DNA of 17,042 nt, from the NCBI GenBank assembly GCA_943324725.2, contig CALPMR020000031.1, positions 1 through 17,042 on the forward strand, read 5' to 3'. This document shows positions 1-9,315 of the stretch, piece by piece. Positions within the stretch are counted from its first letter, which is position 1. Each line of letters starts with the position of its first letter. The notes under the pieces were generated by a model. That model was not told the origin of the DNA, searched no databases, and saw only the letters and a list, made by a program, of their open reading frames with translations. A program made the position numbers and the translations under genes. Source of the DNA: Bordetella parapertussis. Lineage in GTDB: Bacteria; Cyanobacteriota; Cyanobacteriia; PCC-6307; Cyanobiaceae.

Positions 1-223
1 AGAGCACCTTGTCGCCGATGCTCACTTCCGGGGCGGTGCGGGAGCCGTCATCGTTGCGGCGGCCGAGGCCGACCTGAACGACTTCACCCACCTGGGGCTT
101 TTCCTTGGCGGTATCAGGCAGAAGGATGCCGCCGGAGGTCTTTTCCTCCGACTCGGACACCTTGATGAAAATGCGATCTCCGAGCGGTTTGACCGTGGAG
201 ACGCTGAGGGTTACAGCTGCCAT
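1..223 (-). CDS. groES: Co-chaperonin GroES (partial, C-terminus beyond left edge)
   Basis: GroES forms the seven-subunit lid of the GroEL folding chamber in the cytoplasm. The 74 visible residues begin [17 protein letters not shown] and contain the family hallmarks: the PLGDRI start of the first strand, the mobile-loop segment [19 protein letters not shown] that contacts GroEL (residues about 26-45), then VGEVVQVG and GDKVL. A full GroES is about 100 residues, so roughly 30 are cut off by the window edge. The ATG at 221-223 fits the usual family start. groEL is expected just beyond the left edge (inference). The upstream region holds a CIRCE operator and a K-box, so heat and light/redox control through HrcA and a second factor is likely. 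Confidence 0.96.
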   Translation of the reverse strand, partial: MAAVTLSVSTVKPLGDRIFIKVSESEEKTSGGILLPDTAKEKPQVGEVVQVGLGRRNDDGSRTAPEVSIGDKVL

Positions 224-335
224 GGATAAAAAGTTGAGTGATCGCGAAAGGGTGAAGGCGGAGCCAGCGGCGGGCCTGGGGCCTCGAGCCGAAAGATCCG
301 ACAGGAGGGGGGCTGAAGCCACCGATGAGGACGCG

Positions 336-362
336 CTAGCACTCGCGCCCTTCGAGTGCCAA
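336..362 (-). promoter_or_regulatory. CIRCE operator (HrcA binding site) upstream of groES
   Basis: The arms CTAGCACTC (336-344) and GAGTGCCAA (354-362) are separated by exactly 9 bases. This matches the CIRCE consensus TTAGCACTC-N9-GAGTGCTAA at 8 of 9 positions in each arm. CIRCE is the operator of the repressor HrcA, and it typically sits at or just after the transcription start of groESL. It lies 113 bases upstream of the groES start codon. A weak sigma-70-type promoter would fit just upstream on the minus strand: CTGGCG at 391-386, a 17-base spacer, and CATAAG at 368-363. That would place the transcription start inside CIRCE. The operator call is firm, the promoter call is weak. Confidence 0.93.
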
Positions 363-390
363 CTTATGCGCCAAGCCCCCGTCCACGCCA

Positions 391-406
391 GTTCGGGTGA
401 CCGAAC
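391..406 (-). promoter_or_regulatory. K-box element upstream of groES
   Basis: On the minus strand (groES direction) this 16-base site reads GTTCGGTCACCCGAAC. It fits the cyanobacterial groE K-box consensus, as I recall it, GTTCGG-NNAN-CCNNAC, at every fixed position. On the plus strand the central A position fails, so the orientation agrees with groES. It is also a perfect 6-base inverted repeat around 4 bases. The K-box is known as a light- and heat-responsive element that acts on groE independently of HrcA. Here it abuts the possible -35 region and lies 28 bases upstream of CIRCE. Confidence 0.75.
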
Positions 407-465
407 AGACAGCCCCATCCCGGTCGCGATGCCGGCCAGTCGCTTCCCCCGTGGACCCGTTGTGA

Positions 466-2073
<1,608 letters not shown>

Positions 2074-2077
2074 ACTG

Positions 2078-2485
2078 ATGACCCTCACCCTGCGCGTTCT
2101 CGCTCCCGACCAGAGCGTCTTCGATGGCACCGCCGACGAAGTGATTCTTCCCAGCATCTCCGGCCAGGTGGGCATCCTCACCGGTCACGTCTCCCTGCTC
2201 ACCGCCCTCGACAGCGGTGTGCTGCGGGTGCGAGAAGGCTCCACCTGGAGTGCCATTGCCCTGATGGGTGGCTTTGCCGAAGTGGAGGCCAACGAGGTCA
2301 CCGTGCTGGTGAATGCCGCTGAGCTCGCCAGCAGCATCGACCCCGCCGCCGCCGAGAAAGCTTTTGAAGCGGCCCAGCAAGCTGCGGCCGCCCTCGAAGG
2401 CCAGGCTGCCAGTCCTGCCAAGGTGAAAGCCCAGCAGACCCTGGCCCATGCCAAGGCAAGGTTGGCGGCAGTGCGGGCCAGCTGA
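2078..2485 (+). CDS. atpC: F-type ATP synthase epsilon subunit
   Basis: The epsilon subunit belongs to the F1 central stalk and inhibits wasteful ATP hydrolysis. The 135-residue product has the normal length. It starts [17 protein letters not shown] and contains the conserved beta-sandwich signatures [19 protein letters not shown] (about residues 29-47) and [22 protein letters not shown]. An alanine- and lysine-rich helical hairpin follows in the last 45 residues. The ATG at 2078 is 4 bases after the atpD stop. An upstream in-frame GTG at 2051 would overlap atpD and adds residues foreign to the family, so it is rejected. The downstream region is long and structured. Confidence 0.98.
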   Translation: MTLTLRVLAPDQSVFDGTADEVILPSISGQVGILTGHVSLLTALDSGVLRVREGSTWSAIALMGGFAEVEANEVTVLVNAAELASSIDPAAAEKAFEAAQQAAAALEGQAASPAKVKAQQTLAHAKARLAAVRAS

Positions 2486-2555
2486 AGGCCTGTTCGAAAC
2501 TTCGACACTCGGGACGGGAATTTTCAACAATTGGCGGAATCCGTGGCACTCAGCC

Positions 2556-2618
2556 ATCCAATCCCTTGCCAGGCGAGCGATTGGATCGGGCTTCGGGTCT
2601 CTGCCTTTTGCTTTTTTT
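2556..2618 (+). terminator. Possible atpDC terminator: hairpin with later T-run
   Basis: ATCCAATC (2556-2563) pairs perfectly with GATTGGAT (2579-2586). The interior can extend the stem by five pairs with one wobble (CTTGC with GCGAG) after a C-C mismatch, around a small loop. A run of seven T follows at 2612-2618, 25 bases after the stem, which is too far for a textbook intrinsic terminator. The position 71 bases after atpC suits a terminator or a 3'-end stabilising hairpin. The hairpin is plain in the sequence, its function is inferred. Confidence 0.4.
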
Positions 2619-2874
2619 CGAGGTCGCTCAAACCGGTCTTCGCTGACTCAGCAAACTTCCTGAGTCAGGTCCCATCCCGACCAGCGGATCAATCCGCCTC
2701 CGCTCATTGCGCAGGGAGCCAAGCTCTGCAGGTGTATGGCGAGACTGAATCGAGATCATCAGCACCAAATTGTTCTGGAAACAATCTCAACATCGCATTG
2801 ATCGGCAGCCGCCAGCCCCTTGCCGCTGATCATTCTGATCCGCCAACAAACTCGGGAATCCTGGCGAGAACCTG

Positions 2875-2903
2875 CTGACAACAAGCCAGTGGCCTGTTGT
2901 CAG
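2875..2903. promoter_or_regulatory. Strong stem-loop upstream of talC
   Basis: CTGACAACA (2875-2883) and TGTTGTCAG (2895-2903) form a perfect 9-base stem. Inside it GCC (2885-2887) can pair with GGC (2891-2893) around AGT, after an A-C mismatch. A second GC-rich hairpin (about 2906-2938) follows at once, and the talC start is 62 bases downstream of the first. In the talC transcript this pair could work as a leader structure. No T-run follows, so an intrinsic terminator is not supported. Confidence 0.4.
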
Positions 2904-2965
2904 TTGCCGCCTGCATGGGCAAGCCGCAGGCTGGCGGGGAGACTGGTGAACAGTGCTCTTGCCCC

Positions 2966-3634
2966 ATGCGTCTGCGTCTGTTTCTCGATTCGGCCGATCC
3001 CCAGGCCTGGAGCCAGTGGCTGCCCTCGGGGCTGTTCCATGGCATCACCACCAACCCCACCCTGCTGAAGCAGGCCGGCCAGCCCTGCCGCCTGGAGCAC
3101 CTGCGCCAGCTCAGCCAGCAGGCCCTGGATCTCGGCTGCAGGGAGCTGCATCTGCAGGCCTGGGGCGGTGACGCCGCCAGCTACCTGGCCTGTGGCCGCC
3201 AGTTGGCCTCCCTCGCCCTCGGCCCGATTGTCGTCAAACTGCCGGTGACCCGGGCCGGAGCCTCGGCGGCCCGGGCGCTGATCGCTGACGACATAGCGGT
3301 GACCTTCACCGCCTGCTACGAGGTACCCCAGGTGCTGATCGCCGCGGCCCTCGGGGCCGCCTACATCGCTCCCTATCTCGGTCGCATCGGCGATCAGGGG
3401 CGCGATGGCCTGGCCGAGCTGGTGTCCATGCAGCACAGCCTGGATGGGCTGGGATCCAGCGTCAGGCTGCTCGTGGCCAGCGTCCGGCAACCGGCTGACC
3501 TGGGGCGGCTGGCGGCCGAAGGCCTCTCCACCTTCACCATCAGTCCCGCCATCGCCGCTGGATTGTTCGGATCTGAGGCCACCGCCACCGATGCCCGGCG
3601 CTTTGAAGCCGATGCCGGCTTCGCCACTTCCTAA
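2966..3634 (+). CDS. Transaldolase family protein, TalC/fructose-6-phosphate aldolase type
   Basis: The 222-residue product has the size of the small TalC/FSA transaldolases, single-domain barrels that move or release three-carbon dihydroxyacetone units from sugar phosphates in the cytoplasm. Family marks are the N-terminal FLDSAD with the conserved aspartate (D8), GITTNPTLL (N30), VVKLPVT with the Schiff-base lysine (K91), and APYLGRIGDQG with the tyrosine and arginine of the active site (Y137, R140). SVRQPADL occupies the usual later strand. ATG 2966 places these residues at the family positions; upstream in-frame codons from 2897 are not needed. The gene lies 24 bases before a membrane-protein gene. 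True substrate (transaldolase or aldolase) cannot be settled from sequence. Confidence 0.88.
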   Translation: MRLRLFLDSADPQAWSQWLPSGLFHGITTNPTLLKQAGQPCRLEHLRQLSQQALDLGCRELHLQAWGGDAASYLACGRQLASLALGPIVVKLPVTRAGASAARALIADDIAVTFTACYEVPQVLIAAALGAAYIAPYLGRIGDQGRDGLAELVSMQHSLDGLGSSVRLLVASVRQPADLGRLAAEGLSTFTISPAIAAGLFGSEATATDARRFEADAGFATS

Positions 3635-3658
3635 GCTCACACGACAACGGTCGCTCGG

Positions 3659-4819
3659 ATGGGAACGGGGCGGGAACTAGGCCTGCAGCTTCGCGGCTGG
3701 ATGGAGAGCGGCAACCTGGGCCTGGACAATGGCCAAGGCCTCGCCAACCGGCTCATCGATGCCCTCGGGGCGGAGGAGAGCCTCAAGGGGCCAGTGCGTG
3801 ATCTTGCCAGCCAACCGCTGTTGCGCCAGCTGCTGCTGCGGCGGGATGAGCACAGTGGGATGGCGATCGAAGCGCTCTCCCATCACCTGGCACGCACCTA
3901 CACGCCTGCGGTCCTGGCCGAACTGCATGACCTGATCGAAGCCGCCACCGGCCTCACGGTGCCCACGGCCACCAAGCGGCCGTCACCGGTCGCTGACCAG
4001 GTGCCGGAGCCAGCCGATCAGCGCCCGAGCGACCCGCCCCGGCGGCCGATCGAGGCCGTCTTCGGGGCGGGTCTGGGCAGCGATCTCAAGGACCTGGGGG
4101 CAGGACTCGCCCTGGCGGCCAGCTTCAGCCTGGTGCTGGCCTGGGCGGCGGGCGAACTCGACCAGGCCGTCTTCGATGGCTGGCGCTGGAGCGGCGGCGT
4201 GGTGCTGGCCCTGAGCCTGGCCCTGGCCCAGGTCCTGAGCCTGGGGCCCCTGCGGCGCCTGCGACGTCGGGGCCTGCTGGATGAGCGCAGCTGCGGTGAT
4301 CCGCGCCGGGCCTGGTGCTGGATCAGTTCTCCCTGGATCCATGGCCGCCATGCCGAAGCGATGGTCAACGTGCTGGTGTTGCTGGTGCTGCTCGGCCCTT
4401 CACCCCTGTCGCTGGCGGATGTGGTGCTGCGCTATGGCCTGACCAGCCTGGCCACCACCGCCCTGGCCGCCCTGCTGGCCCGTCGGCTGGGGGTGGAGCA
4501 GCGGCAATGGGGCGGGGCGACGGGCGCGATCGCTGCCCTGATCAGCCTGGCGGCGATCCTCAGCCTGCTGCGCTGGCAGGTCCTCGGCTTCCGGGTCGGC
4601 CCGGAAACAATCCCCGCCTGGGTGTTGCTGGTGGTCTACGGGGCGCTGCAACTCGGCTGGCAGTTGCCCCGCGCCAGTCGCCGTGATCACAGCCGACCAA
4701 TCGAGCGGCTCTGGTGCAGCACCTGGTGGTGGGGCACGCTGCTGGGGCTGAGCTGGGGACTGCTGAGCTGGGGCTCTGATCTGGCCCAGGCCGCCTTCAA
4801 GGCCAGGCCGGGGGGCTGA
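3659..4819 (+). CDS. Multi-pass membrane protein, rhomboid-like with lost catalytic residues
   Basis: I do not recognise a named family. The 386-residue product has a soluble helical N-terminal part (about 1-100), a polar proline-rich linker (about 100-140), and a membrane domain with six or so hydrophobic segments (about 145-380). The membrane part recalls rhomboid intramembrane proteases: IHGRHAEAMVN has His228 and Asn237 spaced nine apart, as in the second rhomboid membrane helix; GGATGAIAAL (285-294) resembles the GxSG catalytic segment but has Thr288 for serine; and WWWGTLLG (356-363) resembles the final HxxG helix with tryptophan for histidine. If this reading is right, it is an inactive rhomboid. 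The start 24 bases after talC suggests cotranscription. The membrane call is firm, the rhomboid link is inference. Confidence 0.6.
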   Translation: MGTGRELGLQLRGWMESGNLGLDNGQGLANRLIDALGAEESLKGPVRDLASQPLLRQLLLRRDEHSGMAIEALSHHLARTYTPAVLAELHDLIEAATGLTVPTATKRPSPVADQVPEPADQRPSDPPRRPIEAVFGAGLGSDLKDLGAGLALAASFSLVLAWAAGELDQAVFDGWRWSGGVVLALSLALAQVLSLGPLRRLRRRGLLDERSCGDPRRAWCWISSPWIHGRHAEAMVNVLVLLVLLGPSPLSLADVVLRYGLTSLATTALAALLARRLGVEQRQWGGATGAIAALISLAAILSLLRWQVLGFRVGPETIPAWVLLVVYGALQLGWQLPRASRRDHSRPIERLWCSTWWWGTLLGLSWGLLSWGSDLAQAAFKARPGG

Positions 4820-5062
4820 GCCCACGGGAGGCTCTGGCCCCTGGCCTGCTGATCAACTGCCGCGGTGATCGACAGGTCGCAGGCATGCAACGGGAGCAGC
4901 TCCGGAACCAGGAAGTGGCTGGGGGGGGGGCTGCTGCTGCTGCCAGGACCTTGATCCACTGACCCAAGCCCCCCTGCCTGGCCGAGCCCCCCGGAGCCCG
5001 TATCAGGGCAGGGCACGGCCATGGGGTTGGCCCTGCGGAGTTGACCTGGGTGATCAAGACGG

Positions 5063-5087
5063 CTCAGGCAGCCGTAAGGCTCCTGAG
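5063..5087 (+). terminator. Hairpin with GNRA-type loop, possible 3' end of the talC/membrane-protein transcript
   Basis: CTCAGG (5063-5068) pairs with CCTGAG (5082-5087), and AGCC (5070-5073) pairs with GGCT (5078-5081) around GTAA, with one bulged C at 5069. That gives ten pairs capped by a GNRA tetraloop, a stable RNA form. It lies 243 bases after the membrane-protein stop and lacks a T-run, so the role as terminator is uncertain; it could be part of a small RNA. Confidence 0.35.
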
Positions 5088-5191
5088 GCGCTCCCCATCC
5101 GCATCCCCAAACCATCGGCCACCGGAAGCTGCCCTTGGCGCGGTGTGTCCTCGATCCCAGTGCCGCTGCCGATCACCAGCTTGCTGCCAAC

Positions 5192-5216
5192 AAAAAAGCG
5201 CCCGTGACGGGCGCTT
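5192..5216 (-). terminator. Intrinsic terminator of ycf65
   Basis: On the minus strand, AAGCGCCCG-TCA-CGGGCGCTT forms a perfect 9-pair stem with a 3-base loop, and the final TT is part of a run of six T. This is a textbook rho-independent terminator. It lies about 88 bases after the ycf65 stop codon. On the plus strand only two T follow, so it works mainly for the minus strand. Confidence 0.88.
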
Positions 5217-5303
5217 CAGGCGTTGATCAACATTGCCGAGATGACCGGATGAGCCAGCTTCCAGTTCTGATCCAGTGGCGAGGCAACGTTGGCGAGCGAA
5301 GAA

Positions 5304-6819
<1,516 letters not shown>

Positions 6820-6825
6820 ACGCTT

Positions 6826-8154
6826 CTAGCGCTCCATCGCCACCGGCGCCTTGAGGGCCGCGGCCGTGAGGTTCTCGTGGCCGTGCTCGCTGACGGCCAC
6901 GTCGTCTTCGATGCGGATGCCGATGCCTTTCCAGCGATCATCGATCGCCGGCTGGCCCTCTGGCACCGCCAAGCGATCGCTCACATAGAGGCCAGGCTCC
7001 ACCGTGAGCACCATGCCCGGCTCCAGCGCCACATGGTGTTCGCCCAGCCGGTAGGCGCCGACATCGTGCACATCAAGACCCAGCCAGTGGCCGGTGCGGT
7101 GCATGTAGAGATGGCGGAAGGCCCCCTGTTCGATGACACCGTCGACCGAGCCCACCAGCAGACCCAGCTCCAGCAGCCCTTCCACCAGCACCCGCACGGC
7201 CGTGTCATGCACGCCTTCAGCGGTCTGCCCGGGCGCCACCGCGGCCACGGCAGCCTCCTGGGCCGCCAGCACCAGCTCATAAAGGGCCCGCTGTTCGCCG
7301 CTGAAGCGACCGTTGATCGGGAAGGTGCGGGTGATGTCGCCGTTGTAGTAGTCACCGAGCGAACAGCCGGCGTCGATCAGCAGCAGATCGCCAGCGCGCA
7401 GCGCGGCATTGTTGGCGGTGTAGTGCAGCACGCAGGCGTTGTCGCCACCGGCCACGATCGAGCCATAGGCCGGCCCACGGGCCCCCTGTTCAAGAAAGTG
7501 CTGCTCGATCACCGCCTGGATCTGGCGCTCCTGAAGTCCGGGGCGCACCACCTGCCGGGCCAGCTCGTGGGCCTCGGCGGAGATGCGGGCCGCCTCCCGC
7601 AAGCGCACCAGCTCCTCGGGGCTTTTGCGCAGCCGCAGCTCATGCAACATCGGGCAGGGGGCCACCAGACCCAGGGCGGCGTGGCCACTGCGGGGCGCCC
7701 GATCCAGCTGACGGGCCCAGGCCTTCAGCACCAGCGGCTCCACCTCCGGATGGCGTCCCACCCGGAAAGCGATGCCCTCGGCTCCCTCCAGATAGCCGCT
7801 GAGCCGCTCGGCGAGCTCGCTGCGGGGGTGGGCCAGATCGGCTCCGAAGTGGGCGACGGCCCCCTCACAGCCCCAGCGGAAGCCATTCCAGACCTCGGCG
7901 CCGGCATCCTTCGGCTCGACGAACAGCACGAACGGGTTCTCGCTGCGATGCGGCAGAAACAGAGCCACCGCGCCTGGTTCGTCGAAGCCGGTGAGATACC
8001 AGAAATCACTGTTCTGGCGGAAGGCATGCTCCACATCGGCGTGATGGGTCACCAGGGGGGCCGCCGGAATCACCGCCGCCACACCGCCGAGCTGGTGCAG
8101 GAAACGCCCCCGCCGTTCGGCCAGCAGCAGCGGATCAATCAGGGGCTCAGGCAT
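6826..8154 (-). CDS. pepP: Xaa-Pro aminopeptidase (aminopeptidase P)
   Basis: This is a cytoplasmic dinuclear-metal peptidase that removes an N-terminal residue in front of proline. The 442-residue product has the family's two domains: an N-terminal domain with the aminopeptidase P signature QNSDFWYLTGFDEPGAVALF (about 48-67) and a C-terminal pita-bread domain. The metal ligands are visible: D261 in LLLIDAG, D273 in NGDITRTF, the histidine in HRTGHWLGLDVHD, the glutamate in VLTVEPGLYV, and the final glutamate in IRIEDDVAVSEHG. ATG 8154 (MPEPLIDPLLLAERR) agrees with the family; in-frame codons further upstream run into the divergent gene's leader. It converges on the HAD gene with a 6-base gap. 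Confidence 0.95.
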   Translation of the reverse strand: MPEPLIDPLLLAERRGRFLHQLGGVAAVIPAAPLVTHHADVEHAFRQNSDFWYLTGFDEPGAVALFLPHRSENPFVLFVEPKDAGAEVWNGFRWGCEGAVAHFGADLAHPRSELAERLSGYLEGAEGIAFRVGRHPEVEPLVLKAWARQLDRAPRSGHAALGLVAPCPMLHELRLRKSPEELVRLREAARISAEAHELARQVVRPGLQERQIQAVIEQHFLEQGARGPAYGSIVAGGDNACVLHYTANNAALRAGDLLLIDAGCSLGDYYNGDITRTFPINGRFSGEQRALYELVLAAQEAAVAAVAPGQTAEGVHDTAVRVLVEGLLELGLLVGSVDGVIEQGAFRHLYMHRTGHWLGLDVHDVGAYRLGEHHVALEPGMVLTVEPGLYVSDRLAVPEGQPAIDDRWKGIGIRIEDDVAVSEHGHENLTAAALKAPVAMER

Positions 8155-8298
8155 CTCTGAGGCGATGGATGTACAGCGAGAAGATGGCACAGCCGCTTGA
8201 ATGCGGTGGATCATGGGCTGCAAAGCTCCCAACACCATCACCTCCATCGGCCGTCCCGCCCGCCTGAACCCAACGCCGCGCCAGCTGCGGCCGCAGCC
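8155..8298. promoter_or_regulatory. Divergent promoter region of pepP and the CNNM-family gene
   Basis: These 144 bases must hold the promoters of two divergent genes. I see no strong -35/-10 pair in either direction. The plus-strand frame is open from 8197, but the predicted extra residues are His/Pro/Ala-rich and unlike the family, so the region is treated as non-coding. Confidence 0.45.
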
Positions 8299-9315
8299 AT
8301 GAACGACTTCGTGCTGCTGGCCGTGGTCGTCGCCGTGATGCTGGCCGGTTCCTTCGTCTGTTCGGGCATCGAAGCGGCCCTGCTCACCGTCAACCCGGTG
8401 AAGGTGCATGAGCTGGCCAGCCGGGAGCGGCCGGTGCGGGGGGCCAGGCGTCTGGAGCAACTGCGCCAGAAGCTGGGCCGCACCCTGGCGGTGCTGGTGA
8501 TCGCCAACAACATCTTCAACATCTTCGGCAGCCTGATGGTCGGGGGCTTCGCCGCCGAGGTGTTCCACAGACGGGGCATTGACGGCCCTGCCCTGCCGCT
8601 GTTCTCCGTCGGCCTGACGGTGCTGGTGATCCTGCTGGGCGAGATCCTGCCCAAGGCGATCGGCAGCAAACTGGCCCTGCCGGTGTCGCTGGCCAGTGCA
8701 CCGGCGGTGGGGGTGTTCCAGAAGCTGATGCTGCCGCTGGTGCTGCTACTGGAGCAGTTGATGCCGGCGATCACCGCCGAAAACGAAATCAGCACCGACG
8801 AGGAGGAGATTCGCCTGCTGGCGCGGCTGGGATCCCAGAAAGGTCAGATCGAGGCTGATGAGGCCGCGATGATCGCCAAGGTGTTCCAGCTCAACGACCT
8901 CACGGCCCGCGATCTGATGATGCCGCGGGTCTCAGCTCCCACCATCGACGGCAATGGCAGCCTGGAGAGTCAGCGGGCCATCCTGTTGCGCAACCACGCC
9001 CCCTGGTGGGTGGTGCTCGGCGAAGAGGTGGATGAGGTGCTCGGCGTCGCCAGCCGCGACCGGCTGCTGACCTCCCTGGTGCAGGGCGAAGGCCACACCG
9101 ATGTGGTGGCCCTGTGCGAGCCGGTGGAATTCGTGCCGGAGATGATCCGGGCTGATCGACTGCTGACCAGTTTCCGCCGCCATGGTTCCGGTGTGCGGGT
9201 GGTGGTCGATGAATTCGGCGGCTTTGTCGGCGTGATCGGCCCGGAGGCGGTGCTGGCGGTGCTGGCGGGCTGGTGGCGCAAACCCCTCGGGGCGGGCGAA
9301 GCCCCGCCGCCATGA
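8299..9315 (+). CDS. CNNM/DUF21 membrane protein with CBS-like domain (CorB/hemolysin-type)
   Basis: The 338-residue product belongs to the CNNM (DUF21) transporter family, linked to magnesium or other divalent-cation export. The membrane domain (about 1-160) opens with a hydrophobic helix and the hallmark SGIEAALLTVNPVKVHELA, followed by ANNIFNIFGSLMVGG and ILLGEILPKAIGSK. A short acidic linker leads to a degenerate CBS pair (about 200-325) with RDLMMPRV and VVVDEFGGFVGVI. The C-terminal CorC/HlyC domain of longer relatives is absent. ATG 8299 starts directly at the first helix. The gene ends in an ATGA overlap with the next gene, so the two are translationally coupled. Confidence 0.9.
   Translation: MNDFVLLAVVVAVMLAGSFVCSGIEAALLTVNPVKVHELASRERPVRGARRLEQLRQKLGRTLAVLVIANNIFNIFGSLMVGGFAAEVFHRRGIDGPALPLFSVGLTVLVILLGEILPKAIGSKLALPVSLASAPAVGVFQKLMLPLVLLLEQLMPAITAENEISTDEEEIRLLARLGSQKGQIEADEAAMIAKVFQLNDLTARDLMMPRVSAPTIDGNGSLESQRAILLRNHAPWWVVLGEEVDEVLGVASRDRLLTSLVQGEGHTDVVALCEPVEFVPEMIRADRLLTSFRRHGSGVRVVVDEFGGFVGVIGPEAVLAVLAGWWRKPLGAGEAPPP

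Larger units (their letters stand above)
2486..2965. other. Structured gene-free region between atpC and talC
   Basis: No credible gene is present in these 480 bases, and GC is about 55% across 2521-2820 by hand count, well below the flanking genes. At least six inverted repeats lie in series: 2556-2586; CTGACTCAG/CTGAGTCAG at 2643-2651 and 2660-2668; GCGGAT/ATCCGC at 2684-2697; ATTGTT/AACAAT at 2769-2785; CTGACAACA/TGTTGTCAG at 2875-2883 and 2895-2903; and GCCTGC/GCAGGC with a further GC-rich outer stem within about 2906-2938. This density suggests one or more structured RNAs, a long leader for talC, or operators. I could not match it to tRNA, tmRNA, RNase P RNA, SRP RNA or a known riboswitch. 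Confidence 0.5.
4820..5303. other. Gene-free region between the membrane protein and ycf65
   Basis: I find no convincing gene in these 484 bases. The region lies between the 3' ends of two convergent genes. It contains a run of ten G (4921-4930) followed at once by four CTG units (4931-4942); a 7-base inverted repeat GCAGGGC/GCCCTGC (5008-5014 and 5030-5036); a hairpin with a GTAA loop (5063-5087); and the ycf65 terminator (5192-5216). Small open frames here have no family resemblance and atypical composition. Confidence 0.6.

Noticed and set aside
2486..2965. tRNA, tmRNA, RNase P RNA, SRP RNA or riboswitch in the atpC-talC gap
   Set aside because: I found no T-arm signature, no tag-peptide frame with a fitting stop, no conserved RNase P or SRP core, and no known aptamer core.
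2897..2965. Longer talC start at TTG 2897
   Set aside because: The extra 23 residues are not needed for the fold and would include a strong hairpin; ATG 2966 puts the active-site residues at the usual positions.
4820..5303. Decayed gene between the membrane protein and ycf65
   Set aside because: Small frames in both directions give no recognisable fragments; hairpins and simple repeats explain the region better.
6821..6831. Short palindrome CGCT-TCT-AGCG between the HAD and pepP stops as a two-way terminator
   Set aside because: Four pairs with a 3-base loop and no T-run are too weak.
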